Part shown: in pieces, positions 51,614 through 60,754 of the stretch
Numbering within the stretch: the first letter of the stretch is position 1
Layout: the number at the start of each line of letters is the position of its first letter
Source: Bradyrhizobium australiense
GTDB lineage: Bacteria > Pseudomonadota > Alphaproteobacteria > Rhizobiales > Xanthobacteraceae
Reading direction: 5' to 3'
Assembly (NCBI RefSeq): GCF_013114825.1
Contig: NZ_JAAVLX010000009.1
Location: forward strand, 273,457-337,456
DNA length: 64,000 bases
Made by a program: the position numbers and the translations under genes
Notes under the pieces: generated by a model
Seen by the model: only the letters and a program-made list of their open reading frames with translations
What the model was told of the DNA's origin: nothing
Databases searched by the model: none

Positions 51614-52072
51614 TCAATCCGTCAGCATCGCGCCGACGTCGGCCTCCGCAACCACGGCCCCATTTACCTTGGCGTCACCGTGAAACCACCACATCGCCTT
51701 GCGACGACCGATCGAGCGCATGTGGTACTCGATGGTGTCGCCGGGCATCACCGGCTTGCGGAATTTGCACTTGTCGATGGTGAGGAAATAAACCGCGCGC
51801 GGCTTCTCGGTGCCTTCGACCGACTTGATGCCGATCACGCCCGCGGTCTGTGCCATGGCCTCGATCATCATCACGCCCGGATAGACCGGACGCTCGGGGA
51901 AATGGCCGAGAAACGGCGGCTCGTTGAAGGTAACGTTCTTGATACCGATGCCGCTGTAATCGGTCCGGATCTTGATCACCCGGTCGATCAGCAACATCGG
52001 ATAGCGGTGCGGGAGCGTCTTGAGGATCTCGTTGATATCCACGAGCTCAAACCTGACCGGTGCCTCCTCCAT
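51614..52072 (-). CDS. fabZ: 3-hydroxyacyl-ACP dehydratase FabZ
   Basis: 152 residues from ATG 52072, which overlaps the lpxD stop (TGATG). Hot-dog fold with 'LPHRYPMLLIDRV', catalytic His in 'FLGHFPERPVYPGVMMIEAMAQ' (in pieces; Glu in 'IEAMAQTAG'). Dehydrates 3-hydroxyacyl-ACP for fatty acids and so competes with lpxA for substrate. A longer frame upstream to 52150 lies inside lpxD and is rejected. Confidence 0.96.
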   Translation of the reverse strand: MEEAPVRFELVDINEILKTLPHRYPMLLIDRVIKIRTDYSGIGIKNVTFNEPPFLGHFPERPVYPGVMMIEAMAQTAGVIGIKSVEGTEKPRAVYFLTIDKCKFRKPVMPGDTIEYHMRSIGRRKAMWWFHGDAKVNGAVVAEADVGAMLTD

Positions 52073-53139
52073 CACTCCCGCCCCTCGCCTTTCGGATCGA
52101 CGGTGCCACCCTGGACCAGCCGCTCCACTGCAACAATCTCCCTGAACCACTGCTTGGTCGGTTTGGCAAAATGGCCGCCCCAGCGGCCGTTGGGCGGGAT
52201 ATCGTCCTTGACCGCGCTCATCGCTGTAACCTGGGCGCCATCGCCGATCTTGAGGTGATTGTTGATGCCCACCTTGGCGCCCAGCGCGACATTGTCACCG
52301 ATCGTCAGGCTGCCCGCGAGCCCGATCTGGGCCGCGAGCAGACAGTGCCTGCCGATGGTCACATTGTGGCCGATCTGGACCTGATTGTCGATTTTGGTGC
52401 CCTCGCCGATCACCGTATCCCGCAGGCTGCCGCGGTCGATGCAGGTGCCGGCGCCGATTTCGACATTGTTCTGGATCAGAACGCGGCCGGTCTGGGGCAC
52501 CTTCAGATGGCCCTCTGGGCCGAAGAAAATGAAGCCATAGCCGTCCTGGCCGATGCTGCAGGCCGGATGGATCAGGACGTTGTTGCCGATCAGGGCGAAC
52601 TGGATCGCACTGCGCGCGCCGACATTGCAGTCGCGGCCGATTTTGACGTCGGCCCCGATCACCGCACCGGCACCGATTACGGTGCCAGTGCCGATTTCGA
52701 CCCGGGGGCCGATCACCGCGAGCGGATCGACGATGACGTCGTCCTCGAGATGGGCGGATGGGTCGATGATTGCCGACGGCGCGATGCCGTCATTATCGAA
52801 CCAGGATTGCGGGCGTAGCGCATCGGCGTGCCACTCGCGCGCCAGCGTCACGAAGGCGCGGAACGGCTGGGTGGCCCGCAACACCGCGACATGGGCGGGC
52901 ACCTGGGCCTCGACACGCGGGCTGACCAGGCAGGCGCCGGCTTTGGTCGCCTTGAGCTGATCGGCATATTTGAGGTTGTCGAAGAACGCCAGATGCATCG
53001 GACCGGCTTCGTCGAGCGAAGCGAGGCCCCTGATCACATGACCGCCCCGCGCGGGATCGGCCAATACCGCTCCCGTCAACGCGGCCAGCTCGGCCAGCGT
53101 CGCGGAAGGTGGTTGCTTGAAGAATACTGGCTGCGCCAT
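52072..53139 (-). CDS. lpxD: UDP-3-O-(3-hydroxyacyl)glucosamine N-acyltransferase
   Basis: 355 residues from ATG 53139 (MAQPVFFKQPP). N-terminal uridine-binding domain at about 1-105, then a hexapeptide-repeat beta helix. Catalytic His in 'KIDNQVQIGHNVTIGRH', and 'GQDGYGFIFFG' before it. Third step of lipid A. Stop overlaps fabZ start. A start ten codons upstream is possible. Confidence 0.96.
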   Translation of the reverse strand: MAQPVFFKQPPSATLAELAALTGAVLADPARGGHVIRGLASLDEAGPMHLAFFDNLKYADQLKATKAGACLVSPRVEAQVPAHVAVLRATQPFRAFVTLAREWHADALRPQSWFDNDGIAPSAIIDPSAHLEDDVIVDPLAVIGPRVEIGTGTVIGAGAVIGADVKIGRDCNVGARSAIQFALIGNNVLIHPACSIGQDGYGFIFFGPEGHLKVPQTGRVLIQNNVEIGAGTCIDRGSLRDTVIGEGTKIDNQVQIGHNVTIGRHCLLAAQIGLAGSLTIGDNVALGAKVGINNHLKIGDGAQVTAMSAVKDDIPPNGRWGGHFAKPTKQWFREIVAVERLVQGGTVDPKGEGRE

Positions 53140-53267
53140 TCCACCCGTCGCAGTCCGGCCGGTGTTCACACCGAAGGGGCCGGCTCCGCGAAACGGGGCC
53201 GAACCCTCCTCTTATTCCGTGGCATTCTCGTCAGACGGACCTTACGTCCGCTGCGTATCGAGACGCC

Positions 53268-55793
53268 TTAGAACGATGTGCCACCACCAAACTTGAATTG
53301 CTGCACGCGGTCAAATTGACCCTTCGTAAGCGGAACCGCATAGTCGAAGCGCAGTGGACCGAACGGCGAGGCCCAGATGATACCGACACCCACCGAGGTG
53401 CGGACCACATTCCCGTTGTCATACACCAAGCCCGTACAGGTTCCAGCCGTGTTCGGATTAATTGTCGATGGGGTGCAATTCGAGTTGGCCGGGGTGGTAA
53501 GTTCGGCCGTCTGAGCCCACGTGGTCGGTCCCTTATAGTCAAAGAGTCCGCCCGCGTCGGCATAGACCGATCCTTTGAGCCCGACTTCCTTCGGCAGGAA
53601 CCAGAACGGCATCTGCAATTCGAACGAAGCGCCCCAGTATTTGGTGCCGCCCAGCGCGTCACGTGTGCCAAACGGATTGAGATCGCGCGGACCGATGCCG
53701 TTCGGCGCAAAGCCGCGAACCAGGTTCGGGCCCATCTGGAAGTGATCGAGCATGCGCAGCTCGCTGCCGCCGAACTGGTTGAGGATACCGCCCTGCAGAT
53801 GGATCAAACCGACGATATCGGCGACCAGCGGGGTGTAGTACTTCGCGTCGATCGCCGACTTGATGTACTTCACATCGCCGCCAACGCCGGCGAAGTCCTG
53901 CTTCCAGTCGATCAGCAAGCCATCGGTCGGGTTCTTGTTGTTGTCCAGCGTGTTGTAGTTCAGCGAATAGCCGACCGACGAGGTCAACGCCTTGCCGCTC
54001 TGCAACTCCCTGCGGACCGGCAGCGAGGCTTCGCCGTCGAAGTAACATCCGAGACCGTTTGTGGATGTCAGGTCGATGCCGTTCGCGTTCGCGAAGGCCG
54101 GGCTTGGATTAAAGGCGAGCAACGAGTTCGCCGGATTGTTGTTACAGTTCGCGAGCTGGCTCGGCAGCGAGATTTCCTGCTGATAGATCGAGTACCGCAA
54201 CTGCAGCGCCAGATCTTCGCGCAGGGTGAAGCCCAGTCGCGGGCTGAAGCCAAGCGTCTTGGTGCCATAGGCGATATAGCTGTTGGCCAGCTGCTCACGG
54301 TAAAACAGATCGAGGCCGAGCGCGACGCGATAGTCGAGTAGATAGGGATCGACGAACGACAGCGAGCCGCCGCGCGCGTACTGACCGTAGGTCACGGCAG
54401 CCTTCGCATACAGGCCCCGACCGAGGAAGTTGCGCTCGGAAATGCTGACCTCGGCCAGTGCACCGTCCGTGGTCGAATAGCCGCCCGACACCGAGAAGTC
54501 GCCGGTCGATTTTTCTTCGAGATCGACGATCAGGATCACGCGATCGGTCGACGAACCGGGCTCGGTGACGATCTTCACGGCCTTGAAGAAGTCGAGGTTC
54601 TTCAGCCGGCGCTCGGCGCGATCGACCAGGGCGCGGTTATAGGCGTCGCCTTCGGATAGGTCGAACTCGCGGCGGATCACGTAGTCGCGGGTGCGGGTGT
54701 TGCCGCGGATGTTGATGCGCTCGATATAGGTCCGCGGGCCTTCGTCGACGGCGAACACGATTGAAACAGTGTGCTGCTCGAAGTTGCGATCGCCGCGCGG
54801 ACGCACCACGGCGAAGGCATAGCCGCGCCGCGAGGCCTCGATCTGCATCTCCTCGACGGATTTCTCCAGCGCCTCGGCGTTGTAAACCGAGCCGACGCTG
54901 ACGCGCGAGAAGCTGCGCATCGAGGCGGCATCGAGGGTCGCGATGGAGGTCTGGAAATCGACGGAGGCAACGCGATATTGCTGCCCCTCATCGATCTTGA
55001 AAGTGACGAGGAAGCCCTTCCTGTCGGGATCATACTCGGTCAACGCGGCAACTACCTGCACGTCGGCGTAACCGTTCTTGAGGTAGAAGCGGCGAATCAG
55101 GTCGCGATCGGCCTCGACCCGGTCGGGATCGTAGACGTCCGCGCCGCCGAGGAAGCTCAGAAGGTTGGATTCGCGCGTCTTGATGACGTCCTTCAGGCGA
55201 TAGGACGAATAGGCGACGTTGCCGATAAACTCGATCGACTTGACGCCGGTCTTGGTGCCTTCGGTGATCGTGAAGATCAGATCGACGCGGTTGTTCGGCT
55301 GCTCGATGATTTCAGGAGTGACGCGCACGTCATAGCGGCCGGAGCGCCGGTAGATTTCAGCGATTCGCTGGGCGTCCGACTGGACCATCGGGCGCGAGAA
55401 TGTGCCGCGCGGCTTGGACTGGATTTCAGCCGAAAGCTGCTCGTCCTTCACCTTCTTGTTGCCTTCGAAGGCGATGCGCCCGATCACGGCGTTTTCCACA
55501 ACCGTCACGACCAGCCGGCCGCCCACCTGGTTGATTCGCACGTCCTGGAACAGGCCAGTCTCGATCAGCGCCTTCAGGCCGTCGTCGATCTGGGCCTGCC
55601 CGAGGCGGCCGCCGGGGCCCGGCTTGAAATAGGAGCGAATGGTCTCGACCTCGACACGCCGGTTCCCCTCGACGGCGATCGACGCCGCGGTCTGGGCCGC
55701 AGCCGGCGCAGACACCAGCGCACCCCCCGTCGGTGCGGCAACCATGATCAGAGCGGCCAGCAAGCCCCCCCGCACTCGCATTCCCAACATCAT
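53268..55793 (-). CDS. bamA: Outer membrane protein assembly factor BamA
   Basis: 841 residues from ATG 55793 (a TTG two codons earlier is in frame). Signal peptide to about residue 33 (ends PAAA-QT). Five POTRA domains at about 35-430 ('SIAVEGNRRVEVETIRSYF', 'RIAFEGNKKVKDEQL', 'SIEFIGNVAYSSYRLKDVI' and others). The C-terminal barrel contains 'VRGFAPNGIGPRD' (the VRGF/Y lid motif) and ends 'FKFGGGTSF' with a terminal Phe. Inserts beta-barrel proteins. Directly follows rseP. Confidence 0.97.
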   Translation of the reverse strand: MMLGMRVRGGLLAALIMVAAPTGGALVSAPAAAQTAASIAVEGNRRVEVETIRSYFKPGPGGRLGQAQIDDGLKALIETGLFQDVRINQVGGRLVVTVVENAVIGRIAFEGNKKVKDEQLSAEIQSKPRGTFSRPMVQSDAQRIAEIYRRSGRYDVRVTPEIIEQPNNRVDLIFTITEGTKTGVKSIEFIGNVAYSSYRLKDVIKTRESNLLSFLGGADVYDPDRVEADRDLIRRFYLKNGYADVQVVAALTEYDPDRKGFLVTFKIDEGQQYRVASVDFQTSIATLDAASMRSFSRVSVGSVYNAEALEKSVEEMQIEASRRGYAFAVVRPRGDRNFEQHTVSIVFAVDEGPRTYIERINIRGNTRTRDYVIRREFDLSEGDAYNRALVDRAERRLKNLDFFKAVKIVTEPGSSTDRVILIVDLEEKSTGDFSVSGGYSTTDGALAEVSISERNFLGRGLYAKAAVTYGQYARGGSLSFVDPYLLDYRVALGLDLFYREQLANSYIAYGTKTLGFSPRLGFTLREDLALQLRYSIYQQEISLPSQLANCNNNPANSLLAFNPSPAFANANGIDLTSTNGLGCYFDGEASLPVRRELQSGKALTSSVGYSLNYNTLDNNKNPTDGLLIDWKQDFAGVGGDVKYIKSAIDAKYYTPLVADIVGLIHLQGGILNQFGGSELRMLDHFQMGPNLVRGFAPNGIGPRDLNPFGTRDALGGTKYWGASFELQMPFWFLPKEVGLKGSVYADAGGLFDYKGPTTWAQTAELTTPANSNCTPSTINPNTAGTCTGLVYDNGNVVRTSVGVGIIWASPFGPLRFDYAVPLTKGQFDRVQQFKFGGGTSF

Positions 55794-55965
55794 GCGCAAC
55801 GCGCCCTCGTCATTGCAATGCCGGCCCGTACCCCTACGAACCGGCAGATTCCCAAAGTTGCAATGCTTGTAGCCAATTTCGACAGGGCGGCAAACCAGAC
55901 ATGCGATGCGATTCCATTTTCATTCCAAGACGTTGCCGATGGGCAACGTCATAAAAAAGCCGCTT

Positions 55966-57141
55966 CTACGACCTCCCGAACAGCCCCTTCAGCCACGGCA
56001 CCTGGTGGAAGTCGTTGTAGAAGGCGAACACCATCAGCATCAGCACCAAAACCAGCCCCACGCGGAACCCGTATTCCTGCGATTTTTCCGACAAAGGACG
56101 CCCGCGGAGCACTTCGGCCGAGTAGAACAAAAGGTGGCCGCCGTCGAGCAAGGGGACCGGGAACAGGTTCAGCAGTCCGATCGAAATGGACAGCACCGCC
56201 GCTAGATGCAGCAGCGGAATGATTCCCAAGGTGGCGACCTGCCCCGAAATCTGCGCGATCCGAATCGGCCCGCCGATCTGGTCCGCGCTGGCCCGGCCGG
56301 TAAAGATGTTGCCGATATAGGCGAGCGTCTGCTCGATGACGAACCAGGTTTCCTTGATTCCGAGCCAGAATGCGGTCGCCGGATCGACCTTTTCCGTGGT
56401 CACTTCGCCCGGCGCGGTCGCGCGGGTAATGCCAAGAATCCCGAGCCGCTGTGTGTTTCCGAACGGATCCTTCACTTCGCGCAGTTCCGGCGTGCCCTTC
56501 AATTGCAGCGTGGAATCACCCCGCTTGACGGTGAAGGTCATGGTTTCGCCGGCACGGACGCTGACGAAGCGCTGCATGTCGGAGAAGCTGCCGATCGTCT
56601 TGCCGTCGATGGCGGTGACGATGTCGCCGACCTGAAAGCCCGCCCGCTCGGCGGCGCTGCTGGCTTCGATCTTGTCGACGCGCGCAGTCGTGCTCGGCTT
56701 GCCGAAGAAGGTGAAGAGACAGGTGAAAATGACGATCGCCAGAATGAAATTCGCGATCGGACCGGCGGCAACAATGGCTGCGCGCGCGCCGACTTTCTTG
56801 TGATGGAAACTGCCCGCGCGCTCTTCCTCGCTCATGGTGGCGAGCGTTTCGGCCGAGGCAGGCGTCGAGGCTTCCGATTCGTCGCCGAAGAACTTCACAT
56901 AGCCGCCGAGCGGGATCGCGGAGATCTTCCAGCGCGTGCCATGACGGTCGTTGAAGCCGGCAAGTTCCGGCCCGAAACCGAGCGAGAACGTTAGCACCTT
57001 CACACCCGCCCAGCGGGCGACCAGGAAATGGCCGAGTTCATGAAAGAACACGACGATGGTCAGAACGAACAAAAAGGGAATGATGTAGCCGATGAGCCCG
57101 TGGCTCAACGTACTGAAACTACTTAGAAAAAACTCTGACAT
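55966..57141 (-). CDS. rseP: Site-2 zinc metalloprotease RseP
   Basis: 391 residues from ATG 57141. Zinc site HELGH at 34-38 in the first helix, 'GPELAGFN'-type MRE loop, one PDZ domain at about 130-230 ('AGFQVGDIVTAIDGKTIGSF'; in pieces), and the second active-site motif 'NLFPVPLLDGGHL' near the C-terminus. Cleaves membrane proteins inside the bilayer, in E. coli the anti-sigma factor RseA. Same-strand neighbours dxr and bamA are usual. Confidence 0.95.
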   Translation of the reverse strand: MSEFFLSSFSTLSHGLIGYIIPFLFVLTIVVFFHELGHFLVARWAGVKVLTFSLGFGPELAGFNDRHGTRWKISAIPLGGYVKFFGDESEASTPASAETLATMSEEERAGSFHHKKVGARAAIVAAGPIANFILAIVIFTCLFTFFGKPSTTARVDKIEASSAAERAGFQVGDIVTAIDGKTIGSFSDMQRFVSVRAGETMTFTVKRGDSTLQLKGTPELREVKDPFGNTQRLGILGITRATAPGEVTTEKVDPATAFWLGIKETWFVIEQTLAYIGNIFTGRASADQIGGPIRIAQISGQVATLGIIPLLHLAAVLSISIGLLNLFPVPLLDGGHLLFYSAEVLRGRPLSEKSQEYGFRVGLVLVLMLMVFAFYNDFHQVPWLKGLFGRS

Positions 57142-57184
57142 CAGATTCCCCTCGACAAGAGCCGATGGCTCCGTCCCCAACCCT

Positions 57185-58408
57185 CTAGGATGCCTTTAAG
57201 GCAATTTGAGGCAATAGGGAGGCGGCTCGATTTCGCGCGTTATGGTCAACGGAGATGGCGTCGTCGGCCGAGCTCAAAGGCGCAAGGTTCCCCGCACGAA
57301 TCCAATCGTTGATGGTGGCTTCGACGAGGCGCGCGATCGACCCGAATTTGATCTTTCCGGCGATAAACGCCGCCACTGCCACCTCATTGGCGGCGTTGAA
57401 TACCGTGGTCGCGCCACGTCCCGTACGTAACGCTTCGTAGGCCAGCCGCAAGCCCGGGAATCGCTCGAAGTCCGGCGCCTCGAACGTGAGCTGGCCAATT
57501 TTTGCGAGGTCCAGCCTGGCCGACGGACCAACGATTCGATCGGGCCATCCAAGACAATGCGCAATCGGGATGCGCATGTCGGGCGCGCCGAGCTGCGCAA
57601 CCACAGAGCGATCGGAGAATTCGACCATGCCGTGGATGATCGACTGCGGATGCACGAGGACGTCGATCTCGTCGGCCGAGAGCGCAAAGAGATAAGAGGC
57701 CTCGATGACTTCGAGGCCCTTGTTCATCATCGAGGCTGAATCGATGGTGATCTTCTGGCCCATGCTCCAGTTCGGATGCTTTAAGGCCTGTTCAAGCGTC
57801 GCTTGCTCGATATCGGCCGGCGCCCAGGTGCGGAACGGGCCACCGGATGCGGTGATGATCACGCGCACCAATTCCTCGCGATTGCCGGAAGAGAGCGCCT
57901 GAAACAGCGCGTTGTGTTCGGAATCCGCCGGGAGGATGCAGGCGCCGGCCTTCGCCGCGCGCTGCATGAAGAAGTCGCCGGCACAAACCAGGCATTCCTT
58001 GTTCGCCAATGCGACGGCGGCGCCGCGGTCGACCGCAGCGAGCGCGGGTTTCAGCCCGGCCGCACCGCTCACCGCCGCCATCACCCAGTCGGCGGGACGC
58101 GCGGCGGCCTCGATGATCGCGCTTTCGCCGGCGCCGCATTCGATGTTCGTGCCTGCAAGCGCGTCCTTCAGTTCGCCAAGGCGCGCGGGGTCGGCGATCG
58201 CAGCGAATCGTACGCCGAATTCCTTCGCAAGCCTGGCCAGCGCTTCGACATTGGAATTCGCGGTCAGCGCCTCGACCTGGTAGCGGTCGCGCGCGCCGCG
58301 CAGCAAATCCATGGTGCTGTCGCCGATGGAACCGGTGGCGCCCAGGACTGTGACGGTGCGCGCATCCGATAAAGCGGCCTTGTTGTTACGCAATGGAACT
58401 GCGCTCAT
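57185..58408 (-). CDS. dxr: 1-deoxy-D-xylulose 5-phosphate reductoisomerase
   Basis: 407 residues from ATG 58408. Makes MEP for isoprenoids. NADPH fold 'VTVLGATGSIGDSTMDLL', 'ALANKECLVCAG', metal site in 'ILPADSEHNALFQAL' (Asp/Ser/Glu/His), 'TASGGPFRTW', 'HPNWSMGQKITIDSASMMNKGLEVIEA' (in pieces), and 'VHPQSIIHGMVEF'. All typical. An in-frame extension to 58498 overlaps cdsA and is rejected. Confidence 0.97.
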   Translation of the reverse strand: MSAVPLRNNKAALSDARTVTVLGATGSIGDSTMDLLRGARDRYQVEALTANSNVEALARLAKEFGVRFAAIADPARLGELKDALAGTNIECGAGESAIIEAAARPADWVMAAVSGAAGLKPALAAVDRGAAVALANKECLVCAGDFFMQRAAKAGACILPADSEHNALFQALSSGNREELVRVIITASGGPFRTWAPADIEQATLEQALKHPNWSMGQKITIDSASMMNKGLEVIEASYLFALSADEIDVLVHPQSIIHGMVEFSDRSVVAQLGAPDMRIPIAHCLGWPDRIVGPSARLDLAKIGQLTFEAPDFERFPGLRLAYEALRTGRGATTVFNAANEVAVAAFIAGKIKFGSIARLVEATINDWIRAGNLAPLSSADDAISVDHNARNRAASLLPQIALKAS

Positions 58409-58412
58409 CGTT

Positions 58413-59324
58413 TCACCAAACCATAAGACCGCGGCCGACGCCATCGGCGCCGCCCCGCAGAAAGCCGAAAAGAGCCGCCAGAACGACGGCTGCGACAAAT
58501 CCGTCCAGGCGATCCATTAGTCCGCCATGGCCGGGAATAATGTGACTTGAGTCCTTTACGCCGAAACGCCGCTTAACGGCGGATTCGAAGAGATCGCCGA
58601 GCTGCGAAACCACCGAAAGGGCCACGGAAAGCATCAATAGCGGCCCTATTCTGCCGAGATCGAATGCGGCAAATCCGCCTGCCACGGCCAGACTGGCGGC
58701 AAAACCGCCGACGGCGCCGGCCCAGGTTTTTTTCGGGCTGACGCGCGGCCACAGTTTCGGCCCGCCGATGCTGCGGCCCGCGAAATAGCCGCCGGTGTCG
58801 GTCACCCACACGATCAGCAGCACGAACATCAGGGCGGCAAAACCCTTCACGGAATCCAGACGCACCAGCACCGAGGCAATCTCGGCCGCCGCCGCGTACA
58901 GAAATCCCGCCGCCACCCAGTTTCGCCGCTCCGGAGCGATCGACGCGACCGCGACAAAGCCGATGCCGAGTACGATCAGCGCGGCATCGAGCCGGCCGAT
59001 CGCAAAGCAAAGTCCGGCAACCGCAAGCGCAGTCACGCCAGGCACGATCACACGCGTCGCCCCGGCGAGGCCCACGATCGCGAGCCATTCCACGAACAGC
59101 CCAATGGCCGCCAGCGTCACCAGCGTGGCCCACAGCCAGCCGCCCGCATAGGCGATGGCGACTGCAAGCGGTATCAGCACGGCGGCTGCGATGATGCGCA
59201 TCACGAGATTGCGCGAACCGGATTCGCGACTACGCGAATCGGATTCGCGACTACGCGAATCGGATTCGCGACTACGCGAATCAGGCTCGCTTGCTGCCGC
59301 CGGCGCGGCCTCGCGCTCAGTCAC
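58413..59324 (-). CDS. cdsA: Phosphatidate cytidylyltransferase with N-terminal DSRSRES repeats
   Basis: 303 residues. Makes CDP-diacylglycerol, the precursor of all phospholipids. About eight membrane helices. The family signature near the C-terminus is 'SQLGDLFESAVKRRFGVKDSSHIIPGHGGLMDRLDGF' (in pieces), and 'KTWAGAVGGFAASL' is present. Residues 15-35 are three heptads DSRSRES, encoded by three 21-bp palindromic units at 59221-59283, before the first helix. The insert keeps the frame and adds a charged cytoplasmic tail. It overlaps uppS by 4 nt. Confidence 0.95.
   Translation of the reverse strand: MTEREAAPAAASEPDSRSRESDSRSRESDSRSRESGSRNLVMRIIAAAVLIPLAVAIAYAGGWLWATLVTLAAIGLFVEWLAIVGLAGATRVIVPGVTALAVAGLCFAIGRLDAALIVLGIGFVAVASIAPERRNWVAAGFLYAAAAEIASVLVRLDSVKGFAALMFVLLIVWVTDTGGYFAGRSIGGPKLWPRVSPKKTWAGAVGGFAASLAVAGGFAAFDLGRIGPLLMLSVALSVVSQLGDLFESAVKRRFGVKDSSHIIPGHGGLMDRLDGFVAAVVLAALFGFLRGGADGVGRGLMVW
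59212..59283. repeat. Three 21-bp palindromic tandem units inside cdsA
   Basis: Units 59221-59241, 59242-59262 and 59263-59283 are identical but for the last base. Each contains GATTCGCG-ACTA-CGCGAATC, a perfect 8-bp inverted repeat with a 4-base loop. A degraded half unit precedes at 59212-59220. Confidence 0.9.
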
Positions 59325-60076
59325 GATCCGGTTTTCGCGGCCAGACCGCCGAAACGGCGCTCGCGTCTGGCATATTCGGCAATTGCGCTTTGGAGAGCGG
59401 CCTTGTCGAAATCCGGCCAGTGGATCGGCACGAACACGAGTTCGCTATAGGCCGCCTGCCACATCAGGAAGTTCGACAGCCGCTGTTCACCGCTGGTGCG
59501 GATGATCAGGTCGGGATCGGGAATGTCAGGCGCATCGAGATAGCGGCCGAGCGTATCGGCGTCGATCGAGGCCGGATCGCGCTTGCCCTCAGCCACTTCG
59601 CGCGCCAGCCGTTGGGCAGCGCCGGCGATTTCCTGCCGCGATCCGTAATTGAAGGCGACCACGAGGTTGAGCTTGGTGTTGGCTCTTGTCAGTTCCTCGG
59701 CCTCGTTCAACAGCGTGCAGATATCGGGCTCCAGCCCCTCTCGTTCGCCGATCACGCGCACGCGCACGCCGTCGCGGTGCAGCGTCGCCAGATCGTTGCG
59801 GATGAAGCGGCGGAGCAATCCGAACAGATCGCCGATTTCGGTCGCCGGCCGCGACCAGTTTTCGGAAGAGAACGAAAAGATCGTCAGATAGAGCACGCCG
59901 AGTTCATGGGCAGCGCGAACGACTCGGCGCAGCGCCTCGACGCCGCGGCGGTGGCCTTCGGCGCGCGGTAAGCCGCGCGCTGCCGCCCAGCGCCCGTTTC
60001 CGTCCATGATGATCGCCACATGCAACGGAACGGATCGATCCGGTCCTTCCGTGGCGGGGGCGGCGGCGTTCGGCAT
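59321..60076 (-). CDS. uppS: Undecaprenyl diphosphate synthase (cis-prenyltransferase)
   Basis: 251 residues. Catalytic Asp25 in 'VAIIMDGNGRWA', 'RGLPRAEGHRRG', 'LYLTIFSFSSENWSRP', 'VVAFNYGSRQEI' and 'DLIIRTSGEQRLSNFLMWQAAYSE' (in pieces). Makes the C55 carrier for peptidoglycan and LPS. Stop overlaps cdsA start (ATGA). frr lies 42 bp upstream. Confidence 0.96.
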   Translation of the reverse strand: MPNAAAPATEGPDRSVPLHVAIIMDGNGRWAAARGLPRAEGHRRGVEALRRVVRAAHELGVLYLTIFSFSSENWSRPATEIGDLFGLLRRFIRNDLATLHRDGVRVRVIGEREGLEPDICTLLNEAEELTRANTKLNLVVAFNYGSRQEIAGAAQRLAREVAEGKRDPASIDADTLGRYLDAPDIPDPDLIIRTSGEQRLSNFLMWQAAYSELVFVPIHWPDFDKAALQSAIAEYARRERRFGGLAAKTGS

Positions 60077-60118
60077 TATCTGAATTCCAGGGCCAGTCTC
60101 AATTCGTGAACGTTGCCA

Positions 60119-60682
60119 TCAAACGGTGAGGATTTCCTTTTCCTTCGCCGCCAGCAACTGATCGATTTCCGCAATCGTTCCATCGGTCGCCTTCTGCACC
60201 TCGTTGGCGAGCCGCTCCTGATCGTCTTCGGAAATCTCGTGATTCTTCTCTAGTTTCTTGACGATATCGAGCCCGTCGCGACGGACATGGCGAACAGCAA
60301 CTTTGGCGGCCTCGGCGTATTTATGCGCGACCTTCACCAGTTCCTTGCGTCGCTCTTCGTTGAGCTCGGGAATCCGCAGGCGCAGCACCTGGCCTTCGGT
60401 CGCGGGCGAAAGGCCGAGATTGGAATCGACGATCGCCTTTTCAACTGCTTTCACCATCGATTTGTCCCACACCTGCACAGAAAGCAGGCGCGGCTCGGGC
60501 ACACTGACGGTGGCGAGCTGGTTGAGCGGCATGTGCGAACCGTAAGCCTCGACCTGAACCGGCTCGAGCATGGACGCCGCCGCGCGGCCGGTCCGTAAGC
60601 CACCGAGCTCGTGCTTAAGCGCGTGGGTAGCGCCTTGCATGCGGCGCTTCAATTCGTTGATGTCAAAACCGGGCGTGGGCAT
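60119..60682 (-). CDS. frr: Ribosome recycling factor
   Basis: 187 residues, the normal length. 'LRTGRAAASMLEPVQVEAYG' (in pieces), 'LNQLATVSVPEPRLLSVQVWDKS' (in pieces), 'LRIPELNEERRKELVKVAHKYAE' (in pieces) and 'VRHVRRDGLD' are standard. Splits post-termination ribosomes with EF-G. Part of the rpsB-tsf-pyrH-frr string. Confidence 0.97.
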   Translation of the reverse strand: MPTPGFDINELKRRMQGATHALKHELGGLRTGRAAASMLEPVQVEAYGSHMPLNQLATVSVPEPRLLSVQVWDKSMVKAVEKAIVDSNLGLSPATEGQVLRLRIPELNEERRKELVKVAHKYAEAAKVAVRHVRRDGLDIVKKLEKNHEISEDDQERLANEVQKATDGTIAEIDQLLAAKEKEILTV

Positions 60683-60754
60683 AACGCTCTCCCCTCCTTA
60701 AGAAAACCAGCCGCCGGCGTTTTGAAGCCGCGGCTCGAAACTGCAACCGGCATA

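Noticed and set aside
54771..56222. 483-codon plus-strand frame antisense to bamA
   Set aside because: Shadow frame; POTRA and barrel motifs are on minus.
59212..59283. CRISPR-like short repeat array
   Set aside because: Units are directly tandem with no spacers, in frame inside cdsA, and there are no cas genes.
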